From contig CALUTY010000013.1 in the NCBI GenBank assembly GCA_944323825.1, positions 43,694 through 107,693 on the forward strand: a stretch of DNA of 64,000 bases, given 5' to 3'. Positions 15,873-25,245 of the stretch are shown piece after piece. A program made the translations under genes and the position numbers. The stretch's first letter is position 1; each line of letters starts with the position of its first letter. This DNA comes from an uncultured Bacteroidales bacterium (lineage in GTDB: Bacteria; Bacteroidota; Bacteroidia; Bacteroidales; UBA932). The notes below the pieces were generated by a model, which saw nothing but the letters and a program-made list of their open reading frames with translations, searched no databases and was not told the DNA's origin.

Positions 15873-18647
15873 ATGGGGGCAATAAGGATATTGGTGACGG
15901 CGGTGTTGCTGGCGGCTGCCATGCTGCAGGTCCGGGGGCAGACGGCGGCGGGGCCGAGGATTGTCGTGGCGGTGGCGGATTCGGTTACGGCCGAGCCGCT
16001 GGCGGGGGCTGTCGTGGAGATGCTTGATGAGGGGATGGAGCTCAGGGCTTATGCGACGAGCGGGGAGGACGGGACGGCGGTGATTGGGGGCGCGGAAAAC
16101 GGGAGGTACGTGCTGAGGGTGTCGCTGCTGGGGTATGACACGAAGATGATGGAGGTGGAGAAGACTTCAGATGTGTTCGATGCAGGGGTGTGCAGGATGA
16201 GGAGTTCGGTAATTGCGCTTGAGGCGGCGGTGCATACGGAGCAGTCGGTGAGGTCTTCGCAGAGCGGGGACACCATCACATATAATGCAGCATCATACAA
16301 GGTGATGACGGGGGCGGACACTGAGTCGCTGATTGCGAAGATGCCGGGGATAGTCATGACGGAGAGCGGGGTGGACGCGCACGGGAGGGATGTGAGGAAG
16401 ATAACGGTGGACGGGAAGGAGTTCTTCGGGGATGATGTGATGACGGCGCTGAAGAATATCCCGGCGGACATGGTGAAGGAGATAGAGGTGGTCAACCGCA
16501 AGAGTGACATAGCGGAGCTGACGGGAACGGATGACGGCAACAGTTATGCGGCAATCAATATAGTGACCAAGCCGGAGACGCGCAACGGGATGCTTTCCGG
16601 AAAAGTCTACGGGGGATATGGCTACAAGGACAAATACATTGCAGGGACGGGGCTGAACTGGTTCGATGAAAAATATTCGCTTTCGGTGCTAGCCATGTCG
16701 AACAACATGAACAGGTTCAATTTCATGGCAGATGACATCACGGGGAGCGAAGACGGTTCTTCTGCGGGAAAAAGTTTCCGGATGAAGGAGCTGCCTGGTG
16801 TTTCTGATGTGCATTCGGCAGGTGTGAATTTTTCAAACAGATGGATTACGGGGACATATTTCTTCAACTGCACGGGCAATGGCAATGAGACCGAAAACCA
16901 CAGAAGGAGGGACGAAACGGAAACCGAAACGCTTCTGACTGACCAGAACACTTCCTCATGGGCGAAGAACTACAACCACCGCTTCTCTTCAAAGATTACG
17001 CTTTCCCCGTCCGGCAGGCACAGCTTCATCATCAGGCCGGAACTGAACCTGCAGGACAACAGCAGCGGAAGCACGCAGAAATCCATGTACAACAAGCTTT
17101 TCATCGGTGGTGAGCAGAAGTTCTTGAGAAACAGGCTCACTGGAAACAATACGGACAGATGGGCGCTTGCGGCTGCCCTGAGGGTCACATACAGGTACAA
17201 GTTCGACAAGAAGGGGCGTACATTGTCCATATACGGCAGCGGATCATACAATGACGGAAAATCGGGCACGACATCGCACCAGTACACTTTCCGTGACCCG
17301 GACCTGCCTCTTGATCCGGAATTTGCCACATCGCTCTCGTCGCAGATGAAGGACAACATGACGGCCAGGACGGTAGGGACCGGGATGGTGACATATACGG
17401 AACCTTTAGGCAGGAGGAGCAGGCTCAGCATAGAATACAAGGTGATGTGGGACAGGTCGGATGCGGACAACAAGGTGTATCTCCATGACAAGGCGACTGG
17501 AACTTACGGCGACACCCCGGATTCAAGGCAGTCCGCACTCAACATGAGCACCTTCTTCACCAACAGCATCAATGTCAGATACAATTATTCTTTCCGGAAG
17601 GTGGCATTGACTGCGAGTGCCGGATGGCAGAATGTGGCCTTCAGCAGCGATGTCGAGCTGCCTTATCTCTCCTCCTCACAGAAGCGGTTCAATGATGCAG
17701 TGTACAGGGTCGTAGCCAACATCCCTTTCAACAGCAGCCATTCGCTCCGCCTCGAAGCCCGCAGCCGGACATCCAACCCGTCGGCGACCAGGCTGCAGGA
17801 TGTGGTGAACCTTGCCAATCTGAGCAGCATAAGGGCGGGAAATCCGCAGCTGGTCCCTTCATATATAAATGGCTTGTCGGCAAGATACATCTACACGAAC
17901 CAGAAGATGGGCTCTACTCTTTCCGTAAATGCCTCGTATTCCTCCAGCTCTGACTATGTGTCCGACTCGCTTGTGGTGAACTCCCCGGACTTCGAGGTGA
18001 CGGACGGGGGGCTCCTCGGGGAGGGCAATCAGTTCATAAAGCCTGTGAACATGAAAGGCTACCGGCGCCTGACCGGTGCAGTCACATACGGTGTCCCTCT
18101 GAAGTTCCTCCGGAGCAATCTGAGCATCACCGCTTCCGCCTCGGCAAGCCGCCTTCCGTCCATGGTGAATGAAACCTATGCGCCCATAAAAAAAGACTGG
18201 TACAATGCAGGGGTCAAGCTGACGAGCAACATCAGCGAAAAGGTTGATTTCACCATCGGGTATTCCGGCCGCTTCAACATCAACAGTCAGGTCACAGGAG
18301 CCGGCCGCCTCGAAAACAATTATCTGACGCACCGGGCTTCGGCATGGCTGAAATGGGTATTCTGGCGCGGCTTCACTTTCACCGGCAGCTTCACCTGGAG
18401 GCAGAACCGGAGCCTAGACGGCCGCTTTGACGACCGCACATGCCTTTGTGACCTCTATATTGGCCGGAGGCTTTTCAAGAACGGACTCGGCGAAATAAGC
18501 ATAGGCGTCACCGATCTTTTCGATGGCAACGCCCGGCGCTTCACTCATTCCATCAGCACCTCAGGTACCAATGACGGCATCTCCCTCGGGCTTGGACGCT
18601 ATTTTGCTGTGCATTTTGTGTATAATCTGCGGTATCACAAGGATTGA
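15873..18647 (+). CDS. TonB-dependent outer-membrane beta-barrel receptor (no SusD partner)
   Basis: The ATG at 15873 gives 924 residues and a signal peptide (VLLAAAMLQVRGQ). An upstream in-frame TTG would add a charged, non-signal stretch and is rejected. Domains: carboxypeptidase-regulatory-like (VVAVADSVTAEPLAGAVVEM), plug (SLIAKMPGIVMTESGVDAHG, VDGKEFFGDDVMTALKNIPA, AINIVTKPET), then an OMP_b-brl_3-type barrel. It lacks the SusC plug features and no SusD follows, so it probably takes up a metal chelate, vitamin or peptide rather than glycan. The first roughly 700 bases are strikingly G-rich on the coding strand (GGG, GCG and GTG codons), unlike the rest of the gene. It ends 2 bases from the convergent gene on the other strand. 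Confidence 0.85.
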   Translation: MGAIRILVTAVLLAAAMLQVRGQTAAGPRIVVAVADSVTAEPLAGAVVEMLDEGMELRAYATSGEDGTAVIGGAENGRYVLRVSLLGYDTKMMEVEKTSDVFDAGVCRMRSSVIALEAAVHTEQSVRSSQSGDTITYNAASYKVMTGADTESLIAKMPGIVMTESGVDAHGRDVRKITVDGKEFFGDDVMTALKNIPADMVKEIEVVNRKSDIAELTGTDDGNSYAAINIVTKPETRNGMLSGKVYGGYGYKDKYIAGTGLNWFDEKYSLSVLAMSNNMNRFNFMADDITGSEDGSSAGKSFRMKELPGVSDVHSAGVNFSNRWITGTYFFNCTGNGNETENHRRRDETETETLLTDQNTSSWAKNYNHRFSSKITLSPSGRHSFIIRPELNLQDNSSGSTQKSMYNKLFIGGEQKFLRNRLTGNNTDRWALAAALRVTYRYKFDKKGRTLSIYGSGSYNDGKSGTTSHQYTFRDPDLPLDPEFATSLSSQMKDNMTARTVGTGMVTYTEPLGRRSRLSIEYKVMWDRSDADNKVYLHDKATGTYGDTPDSRQSALNMSTFFTNSINVRYNYSFRKVALTASAGWQNVAFSSDVELPYLSSSQKRFNDAVYRVVANIPFNSSHSLRLEARSRTSNPSATRLQDVVNLANLSSIRAGNPQLVPSYINGLSARYIYTNQKMGSTLSVNASYSSSSDYVSDSLVVNSPDFEVTDGGLLGEGNQFIKPVNMKGYRRLTGAVTYGVPLKFLRSNLSITASASASRLPSMVNETYAPIKKDWYNAGVKLTSNISEKVDFTIGYSGRFNINSQVTGAGRLENNYLTHRASAWLKWVFWRGFTFTGSFTWRQNRSLDGRFDDRTCLCDLYIGRRLFKNGLGEISIGVTDLFDGNARRFTHSISTSGTNDGISLGLGRYFAVHFVYNLRYHKD

Positions 18648-18649
18648 AC

Positions 18650-19948
18650 TCATTTGCCTGCCGCTTCCCGGAGCTCGCCGCAGGCGGACCAGAGAACGCC
18701 TGCAGAGCCGCGGAACATTCCTGAACCGGAAGGCTCCCCGGCTGGGGTCCACCATTCATAGAAGCCGTTGTGGTCTATGACCCTCCGGAGCATGGGTATC
18801 AGGCTTGTGTAGGCTTCCTCGTAGTACCCGTATCTTGTCAGGGCGCTTATCATCCTTGCCCCGAACCATGTCCAGTCGCCTCCGTTCTGGTAGGAATATG
18901 GGGACATGCCCTCGTTCCGGAAGGTCCCTGCAGGATAAGGCGGGTAGACAGTTAGGCCTATTGTCTGGGCACCGGCGGCTATCCTGTTCTTCTCTTGCTG
19001 GCGGTATATCTCAATCACTTCTTCAGGGGTGTTGAGTCCCGCAAGTATGGCGATGGCCGAGCCTCCGTGATAATGGATTGCATCCTCGTCCAGGTCTGCA
19101 GGGAACGGTGAGCCGTTCAGGTAGATATGCGGGCGGTATTTGCATTTTTCCTCATCCCACAGCCACTTTCTCACGGCTGACCTTATTTCTTCCTGCTCTG
19201 TGTTCCAGAAATTCTTTTCTGTTTCGTCCTGAAGCAGTTCGGTGTAGTTGCCGATGGCTATGAGGAACATGGCCTGGTCATAGATGTCGATGCACAGATG
19301 TGAATTTTCGTCCAGGGCCACTCCCCACGGATGTTCCGGCTGGACATCGCCCCAGTCAGCGGTGGTGGCTCCCCACAGCAGGCCGTATTCAGGCACCCAT
19401 CTTTCATTCAGAAGGTAGCGGAGTGCATCTCCCATCCTGTCAATGACAGTCCTGCCGCTGATTTCCTCGGACAGGAAGGCTGTGTCGCCTGTGGATTTGA
19501 CGTATTTGTACACTGCCTGGACAAGAGAGGATTCCTGGTCGGTCTCCACGGTGTTCTTATGGGCGGCGAGTCCGGGAGCGGCATCGGTGAATTTGTAGTC
19601 ATAGCCCGTCATCCCCGGCCTGGCCTGGACATATCCGTCGTCAATGTTGCCGTCCTCTCCCTGGAAACGGAAGAAGTTGGCGAGGGCATCCTTCAGTTTA
19701 TCTCTGTCAGACACTTCGCAGGCGACGGAAATGAAGGTGTTGAGGTCCCGTATCCAGACCTCCGCATAGCCGTCGCCGGCGTTGAGACCGCCTTTCACAA
19801 GCCTTTCGGCACGGACGCAGACGGTGTCTATCCGTGCATCGGAGTTGATTTTTTCCGCAAGTTCCGGTGACATGGAACTGTTGTTGCCACAGGACGGAAG
19901 CAGGGCAGCGGCAGCTGCTGCCAGAATTGCAATCTTGATATTTTTCAT
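18650..19948 (-). CDS. Six-hairpin (alpha/alpha)6 glycosidase-like lipoprotein
   Basis: 432 residues with a lipoprotein signal (AAAALLPSCGNN). The body has the pattern of an (alpha/alpha)6 toroid glycosidase: GYAEVWIRDLNTFI near residue 60, RFQGEDGNIDDGYVQ, NTVETDQESSLVQAVYKYV, LLWGATTADWGDVQP, and a C-terminal QNGGDWTWFGARMISAL. Acidic residues in the WIRD, ETDQES and GGDWTW blocks are natural catalytic candidates. The closest named groups are the glucoamylase/GH63-like and amylo-alpha-1,6-glucosidase-like families; I cannot assign one. It is downstream of GH92 on the same strand but separated by 241 bp of tandem repeat. Together they could trim alpha-mannosides or glucosylated N-glycans (inference). 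Confidence 0.7.
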   Translation of the reverse strand: MKNIKIAILAAAAAALLPSCGNNSSMSPELAEKINSDARIDTVCVRAERLVKGGLNAGDGYAEVWIRDLNTFISVACEVSDRDKLKDALANFFRFQGEDGNIDDGYVQARPGMTGYDYKFTDAAPGLAAHKNTVETDQESSLVQAVYKYVKSTGDTAFLSEEISGRTVIDRMGDALRYLLNERWVPEYGLLWGATTADWGDVQPEHPWGVALDENSHLCIDIYDQAMFLIAIGNYTELLQDETEKNFWNTEQEEIRSAVRKWLWDEEKCKYRPHIYLNGSPFPADLDEDAIHYHGGSAIAILAGLNTPEEVIEIYRQQEKNRIAAGAQTIGLTVYPPYPAGTFRNEGMSPYSYQNGGDWTWFGARMISALTRYGYYEEAYTSLIPMLRRVIDHNGFYEWWTPAGEPSGSGMFRGSAGVLWSACGELREAAGK

Positions 19949-19956
19949 GTTAAGAA

Positions 19957-20197
19957 TTTATTTTAAACTTCGTCTACAATAAATGCTGCGCCTCGGCATA
20001 GTCAAATAAATTTGCCTCTGCTCTCGGCTTGCAGTTTATTTTATGCTTCGCATACAATCACGCTGCGCCTCGGCATAGCCAAATAAATTTGTCTCTGCTC
20101 TCGGCTTGCAGTTTATTTTATGCTTCGCATACAATCACGCTGCGCCTCGGCATAGTCAAATAAATTTGCCTCTGCTCTCGGCTTGCAGTTTATTTTA
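19957..20197. repeat. 77-bp tandem repeat, about three copies
   Basis: The phrase GCTGCGCCTCGGCATAG begins at 19985, 20062 and 20139, an exact 77-base period. Each copy continues through CAAATAAATTTG, CTCTGCTCTCGGCTTGCAG and TTTATTTTATGCTTCGCAT. Copies differ by a few substitutions (AGTC/AGCC, GCCT/GTCT). A decayed partial unit starts at 19957 and the last unit ends at 20197, where its TTTATTTTA segment supplies the stop codon and last lysine codon of the GH92 gene. The array fills the whole gap between GH92 and the next minus-strand gene. The unit has an AT-rich near-palindromic centre between imperfect inverted arms (GCCTCGGC and GCTCTCGGC). Confidence 0.9.
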
Positions 20198-22595
20198 CAA
20201 GTTCAGTATTAGGGACATCGGACATTTCGATGGTCAGCTTGCCACCTTTTGCTATTTCTGAGAATGGGAGCTGCACGGTGTCCATTTTCTGTCCATTCAG
20301 ACGGATTTCCTTGATGTAGATGTTGCTGTCGGAGTTGCCGACGGTTTCAATCACAAATTCCTTTCCCGGATAATAGTCGGGGTTGAGGCTGATGGTGATC
20401 TTGTCGAAAAGCGGGCTTACTATCTGGAACGACGGATCCGGTGCCGAAAGCCCCTTCACATCGAACAGTCCCATGGAAACCAAGACATACCATGCGCCGA
20501 GCTGGCCCTGGTCTTCGTCCTGGCCGTAGCCGTATCCGTGGATGCCTTCAGTGCCGTAGAATTCGTTGCAGATGGTTCTCATCCATTTCTGTGAGAGCCA
20601 TGGCTTCCCGGAGAAGTTGAAGAGCCCTGAAATGTGCAGGTTCGGCTGGTTGCCGTGATTATAATAGGTATGCAGGCCTGAGAAGGCATTTACCACCGTT
20701 CCTCCGCCGAAGACATTTTCCCTTGAGAGGATGAATGTGCTGTCCAGCCGCTCATTGAATTCGTCACGGCCTATCTTGTCTATCAGCTCTTCGATGTCAT
20801 GAGGTACATAATAGGTGTACTGCACCGCGTTGCCTTCCTGGAACCCCACCCACGGGGCAAACGGGTCAAACGGCTCAATGAATTTCCCGTGATGGTCTCT
20901 CGGACGGATCAGCTTTGTCTGCGGGTCGAAAATCAGTTTCCAGCCTTCGCTTAGCCTCATGAGTTTGGCATAATCATCCTCATGTCCCAGCTCTTTGGCC
21001 ATCTGCGCCACGGCATAGCAGTTGAAACAGTATTCCAGAGTGTGCGAGGCTGAAAAGCATGCTCCTGTCGAATCTGCGTCCTGCATGCCATCTGCATAAT
21101 TTATGTTGGTAACATATCCTTGCCGGACAAAATTGGAAATATCACCTTTCCCGGCTCCTTTCAGCCTGTCCTTGCCGCAGACGGCATCCTTCAGGGCAGC
21201 CTCATATCCCTGCTGCACATTGAAGTCGCGGATCCCGCAGTTGTAGGCCGAAGCTATCGCCTGTCCCACGAAGTTGGTCCCTACACCTGACACAAAACGG
21301 CTGTTGGCCAGTCCGTCGCCGAGCCAGCCGGTGTCCTTGTAGACAAGAAGATGCCCGGATATCCAGTCGGAATAATATTCAGGCCATGCCAGGGTCCACA
21401 GCTGTGTGAGGTTCCATTGTCCGCCCCAGATGCCGTCTGTATTATACAGATGGTGAAGCGGCTTCCCGTCTGCCCCGAGCTCTATCTGTCCCACAGACCC
21501 GTCATTGGCAGGGTAGGTCCCGTTCACATCGCTTGCAAGCCCTCTGCCGAGGATGGCATGGAAAAGCCCTGTATAGAATTTGACCTTGTCCTCATGTCTG
21601 CCTCCTTCCACACGGATCCTGCCGAGAGATTCCTCCCAGATGTTTTCCGCACGCTTTCTTGCCGAGTCGAAGTCAAGTCCGGACGCTTCTGCTTCCCTGT
21701 TTGCCCTGGCGTTTTCCACCGAAGTGTACGAAAGTCCCATCTTGACCTCCACGTCATTGTCGGAAGAAGTGCCGAAACGGAAATACATTCCGGCTCCGGC
21801 TCCTGAAACTTCCGCATTCCCTTCCTCCAGAGGAGCGGAAACCTCTTCCGGCCCGTCAGGCACATTGCATGTCTTCAGCTTTGTCACATCATTTACGAAT
21901 GTGCCGAATGACTCCGGCTCGGTATCAAGTTCCGCACTGAAGTACATCCTGAGCCTTGCCCCGTCCTGATAGATGTCGGTGTACATCGGCTGCGTTTCAA
22001 CCCAGCCTTCGACAAGTCCGTTGCCGGCGTATGTCACATAGGCATCTGTACATGGACCGCTTTCTCCCATCCTGGTCCCTATGTTGAAGATCAGGGCCGC
22101 ATCGGAGCCTTTCGGGAAAGTGTATCTCTGGAATCCCACCCTTTCTGTGGCGGTAAGCTCTGCCAAGACCCCGTAGTCCTTCAGAAGCACGGAGTAATAG
22201 CCAGGCCTTGCCGTTTCATCCTTCTTGTCGAATCGTGAGCGGTATCCGCTGTCCGGGTTTTCGATGGATCCCGGGACGGTCTGGATCTCTCCTGTCACAG
22301 GTGCCACCACGACACCGCCAACCTGAAATTCATGGAAGGATGCGAAACCTTCGATGGAAGTGTGCCTGAAGTCATATCCTACGGCTTCCCATCCCGAAGG
22401 ATTGCCGTAATGCCCGTCTGTGGTCGGGGCGAGCTTGGCCATGCCGAAAGGGACGGCTGCCGGTGTGAAGAAGAACCATCTTGAATGTGCCGTACCGATC
22501 ATCGGGTCGACATAATCGCATAAATTTTCCTGCTGAGTACAAGATATTGCCGCCATGCATGCAAGAAATGCATTCGCCAGTAATTTCATCTGCAT
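20190..22595 (-). CDS. GH92 family alpha-mannosidase
   Basis: 801 residues with a lipoprotein signal (ACMAAISCTQQ). Signature blocks of GH92 are present: YVDPMIGTAHSRWFF, VPFGMAKLAPTTDG, SIEGFASFHEFQVGG, GLFHAILGRGLASDVNGTYP, LYNTDGIWGGQWNLTQLW, the acidic WVGFQEGNAVQYTYYVPHD block near the C-terminal third, and YGYGQDEDQGQLGAWYV. GH92 enzymes are calcium-dependent exo-alpha-mannosidases acting on N-glycans and yeast mannan; the exact linkage (1,2, 1,3 or other) cannot be read. It is surface or periplasmic. A canonical promoter and a palindrome lie upstream. Its 3' end is built from the tandem repeat. Confidence 0.95.
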   Translation of the reverse strand: MQMKLLANAFLACMAAISCTQQENLCDYVDPMIGTAHSRWFFFTPAAVPFGMAKLAPTTDGHYGNPSGWEAVGYDFRHTSIEGFASFHEFQVGGVVVAPVTGEIQTVPGSIENPDSGYRSRFDKKDETARPGYYSVLLKDYGVLAELTATERVGFQRYTFPKGSDAALIFNIGTRMGESGPCTDAYVTYAGNGLVEGWVETQPMYTDIYQDGARLRMYFSAELDTEPESFGTFVNDVTKLKTCNVPDGPEEVSAPLEEGNAEVSGAGAGMYFRFGTSSDNDVEVKMGLSYTSVENARANREAEASGLDFDSARKRAENIWEESLGRIRVEGGRHEDKVKFYTGLFHAILGRGLASDVNGTYPANDGSVGQIELGADGKPLHHLYNTDGIWGGQWNLTQLWTLAWPEYYSDWISGHLLVYKDTGWLGDGLANSRFVSGVGTNFVGQAIASAYNCGIRDFNVQQGYEAALKDAVCGKDRLKGAGKGDISNFVRQGYVTNINYADGMQDADSTGACFSASHTLEYCFNCYAVAQMAKELGHEDDYAKLMRLSEGWKLIFDPQTKLIRPRDHHGKFIEPFDPFAPWVGFQEGNAVQYTYYVPHDIEELIDKIGRDEFNERLDSTFILSRENVFGGGTVVNAFSGLHTYYNHGNQPNLHISGLFNFSGKPWLSQKWMRTICNEFYGTEGIHGYGYGQDEDQGQLGAWYVLVSMGLFDVKGLSAPDPSFQIVSPLFDKITISLNPDYYPGKEFVIETVGNSDSNIYIKEIRLNGQKMDTVQLPFSEIAKGGKLTIEMSDVPNTELVK

Positions 22596-22671
22596 ATGAA
22601 TCGGTTATTGTTTTTAATGATATCTAAATAAGAACTATATTCTGATTATGTATGTACATTATATAATTGTG

Positions 22672-22707
22672 CAAATGTATCTCAATTTTGTGGCATTTGC
22701 AATGCCA
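22672..22707 (-). promoter_or_regulatory. Bacteroides-type promoter of GH92 with overlapping 17-bp palindrome
   Basis: On the minus strand TACATTTG (22679-22672) fits the -7 consensus, with a TTG of a -33 box 20 bases upstream (22702-22700). The perfect inverted repeat TGGCATTTGCAATGCCA (22691-22707) covers that -33 region, a good place for an operator. The rest of 22596-22894 is AT-rich and shows no gene. Confidence 0.5.
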
Positions 22708-22894
22708 ATATGTCAAATTCGTCTTTAATAAGCAGCGGTTAAAAAATGATTTAAACGGCATTTATTGAAAATGTCAGATGGCATAATCGTAAAATTAATT
22801 GGAAATTCAGCAATAGAATAATATATTTTTAATTTTTTGTTTGAACAAATTGTGCAATATGATGGAATGACAGTTGCTTCTCAGATAATCAAAT

Positions 22895-22928
22895 AAAAAA
22901 GGCATGGCCGTCGTCAGGTCATGCCTTT
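22895..22928 (-). terminator. Rho-independent terminator of dnaK
   Basis: On the minus strand, AAAGGCAT and ATGCCTTT form an 8-bp stem around a 15-base loop, followed by six T residues (plus-strand A run 22895-22900). It lies about 50 bases after the dnaK stop. Confidence 0.8.
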
Positions 22929-22975
22929 CTCTATTGTAATTTCCGGCTGATGCCGGAGATTGTTTTCAGAAACTG

Positions 22976-24883
22976 TTACTGCTCGTCCGGTCCCTGGTCG
23001 TCAGGTCCGTTCTGAGGGCCTTGCGGACCCTGCTGTGGGTTGCCCTGGAATGGGCCCTGAGGACCGCCCTGCTGTGCGCCGGCTGCCTTTGCCATGTCTT
23101 CGGAGGCGGCGTGCCATGCGTTGTTGAGGGCTTCGGTATATCTTTCGATGTCACCGAGGTTCTGGGCGGAAACTGCGTCCTTCAGGCTCTTGTGGGCAGA
23201 CTCGATCGCTGACCTCTTGTCGGCAGGAATCTTGTCACCGTATTCCTTGAGGTTCTTCTCAGTCTGGAAGCAGAGGGCATCGGCGTTGTTGATCTTGTCG
23301 ACCCTTTCCTTCTCGGCCTTGTCGGCTGCCTCATTGGCCTTGGCCTCGTCACGCATCCTCTTGATCTCGTCCTCGCTGAGTCCGGAAGAAGCCTCGATAC
23401 GGATCTTCTGCTCCTTGCCTGTGGCCTTGTCCTTGGCGGAAACATTCAGTATGCCGTTGGCATCGATGTCGAAGGTGACTTCAATCTGAGGGATTCCTCT
23501 CGGTGCCGGGGCTATGCCGTCCAGATGGAACCTTCCGATTTCCTTGTTGTCCTTGGCCATAGGCCTTTCACCCTGGAGGACATGGATCTCAACTGAAGGC
23601 TGATTGTCCGCTGCGGTCGAGAACACTTCCGATTTCCTTGTAGGAATGGTGGTATTGGATTCGATGAGCTTTGTCATCACGCCGCCGAGGGTCTCGATGC
23701 CGAGTGAAAGCGGGGTCACATCCAGAAGGAGGACATCCTTTACATCGCCTGCAAGCACACCGCCCTGGATGGATGCTCCGATGGCTACAACCTCGTCAGG
23801 GTTTACGCTCTTGTTAGGCTCCTTGCCGAAGAACTTCTTCACGATTTCCTGCACCGCAGGGATACGGGTAGAACCGCCGACGAGAAGCACTTCATCTATG
23901 TCAGATGCCTGAAGACCTGCGTCCTGGAGGGCTTTGCGGCAAGGCTCGATTGTCCTCTGGAAGAGGGTGTCGGCAAGCTGCTCGAACTTGGCCCTTGTGA
24001 GGGTCTTGACAAGGTGTTTAGGAATGCCGTCAACAGGCATGATGTACGGAAGGTTGATCTCCGTTGAAGTCTGGCTTGAAAGCTCTATCTTGGCTTTTTC
24101 TGCAGCCTCTTTCAATCTCTGGAGGGCCATAGGATCCTTCTTGAGGTCTATGCCGCCGTTCTCTGCCGCGAACTCTGCCGCAAGCCAGTCGATGATAACC
24201 TGGTCGAAGTCATCACCTCCGAGGTGTGTATCACCGTTGGTTGACTTCACTTCGAACACACCGTCACCGAGTTCCATGATGGAAATATCGAATGTACCGC
24301 CACCGAGGTCGTACACGGCGATCTTCATGTCCTTGTGCTTCTTGTCCAGACCGTAGGCAAGGGCAGCTGCCGTAGGCTCGTTGATGATCCTCTTCACATC
24401 AAGTCCTGCGATCTTGCCGGCTTCCTTGGTGGCCTGCCTCTGTGAGTCAGAGAAGTATGCAGGTACAGTGATGACTGCCTCTGTGACTTCCTGCCTCAGA
24501 TAGTCTTCGGCTGTCTTCTTCATCTTCTGAAGAATCATTGCCGAAATCTCCTGCGGAGTGTAAAGCCTGCCGTCGATGTCCACCCTTGGAGTATTGTTGT
24601 CACCCCTTACCACTTTGTAAGGTACTCTTTCGATCTCTTTTGTCACCTGATCGTAGGTCTCTCCCATGAATCTCTTGATGGAGAACACGGTCTTGTGAGG
24701 ATTGGTGATGGCCTGCCTCTTTGCAGGATTTCCTATTTTCCTTTCACCGCCGTCAGTGAATGCCACCACTGAAGGGGTAGTCCTCTGTCCCTCATTGTTG
24801 ATGATGACGGTAGGCTCGTTGCCTTCCATCACTGCCACGCATGAGTTCGTGGTTCCCAAGTCGATACCGATAATTTTTCCCAT
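22976..24883 (-). CDS. dnaK: Chaperone DnaK (Hsp70)
   Basis: 635 residues, the normal length for bacterial Hsp70. The sequence starts [21 protein letters not shown] (phosphate-1 loop). It has [17 protein letters not shown], the connect-region [23 protein letters not shown], and [14 protein letters not shown]. The substrate domain runs from about residue 390 and the lid carries [20 protein letters not shown]. The tail (after about residue 600) is a low-complexity Gly/Pro/Gln run ending [10 protein letters not shown]. It folds nascent and stress-damaged proteins with DnaJ and GrpE, neither of which is adjacent. It is monocistronic, with a terminator downstream and a palindrome upstream. Confidence 0.98.
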   Translation of the reverse strand: MGKIIGIDLGTTNSCVAVMEGNEPTVIINNEGQRTTPSVVAFTDGGERKIGNPAKRQAITNPHKTVFSIKRFMGETYDQVTKEIERVPYKVVRGDNNTPRVDIDGRLYTPQEISAMILQKMKKTAEDYLRQEVTEAVITVPAYFSDSQRQATKEAGKIAGLDVKRIINEPTAAALAYGLDKKHKDMKIAVYDLGGGTFDISIMELGDGVFEVKSTNGDTHLGGDDFDQVIIDWLAAEFAAENGGIDLKKDPMALQRLKEAAEKAKIELSSQTSTEINLPYIMPVDGIPKHLVKTLTRAKFEQLADTLFQRTIEPCRKALQDAGLQASDIDEVLLVGGSTRIPAVQEIVKKFFGKEPNKSVNPDEVVAIGASIQGGVLAGDVKDVLLLDVTPLSLGIETLGGVMTKLIESNTTIPTRKSEVFSTAADNQPSVEIHVLQGERPMAKDNKEIGRFHLDGIAPAPRGIPQIEVTFDIDANGILNVSAKDKATGKEQKIRIEASSGLSEDEIKRMRDEAKANEAADKAEKERVDKINNADALCFQTEKNLKEYGDKIPADKRSAIESAHKSLKDAVSAQNLGDIERYTEALNNAWHAASEDMAKAAGAQQGGPQGPFQGNPQQGPQGPQNGPDDQGPDEQ

Positions 24884-25020
24884 AATATTTATCTCCTATT
24901 TTTTGTCAATAAAATTCAAATTCTCACATTCCCGCAAGGGGAATCCGTCATCTCCGCGACCTTCATTAATGTTCCGGCCGCCTTGCGACGCCGGAGGTAT
25001 TATCTAATGTTGTGCCAATC

Positions 25021-25085
25021 GCCTGAGACCTGCAAAATGTGTCAAAATGGCAGAAAAAAGGTGACATGCCACTGACATGTCACCG
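25021..25085 (-). promoter_or_regulatory. Upstream dnaK regulatory palindrome(s)
   Basis: The 356-bp gap between dnaK and the pseudouridine synthase holds a perfect 9-bp inverted repeat, GGTGACATG (25061-25069) and CATGTCACC (25077-25085). Read on the minus strand it is followed directly by TTTTTT (25060-25055), so it also looks like a terminator or leader attenuator. Next to it, TGTCAAAATGGCAG (25041-25054) is a partial palindrome. No TAnnTTTG box was found between it and dnaK; a TTGGCACAAC element lies near 25008-25020. A heat-shock control role is inference from position. Confidence 0.4.
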
Positions 25086-25201
25086 GAAGCAATGGCTTTC
25101 CTACCATAGGACAATATCCCGGAAAACGGGAAAATTTTACTGATTGTCCACGAAAAATCCCGTTCCGGTGCAATATTTTACTTATTTCGTGATTTTTTGA
25201 T

Positions 25202-25209
25202 TATGTTTG
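25202..25209 (+). promoter_or_regulatory. Promoter -7 element for the pseudouridine synthase
   Basis: TATGTTTG fits TAnnTTTG, with a T-rich stretch (TTTTA, 25176-25180) near the -33 position. It would give a leader of about 30 bases before the ATG at 25246. Confidence 0.4.
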
Positions 25210-25245
25210 TCACGACGGATATGATGTGACCAATATAAGTTGACG

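Noticed and set aside
18650..19948. GH125 exo-alpha-1,6-mannosidase
   Set aside because: GH92 context suggests it, but the WIRD and GGDWTW blocks do not match the GH125 motifs I know, so only the six-hairpin fold is claimed.
19957..20197. CRISPR array at the 77-bp repeat
   Set aside because: Copies are directly adjacent with no unique spacers, the unit is too long, and no cas genes are nearby.
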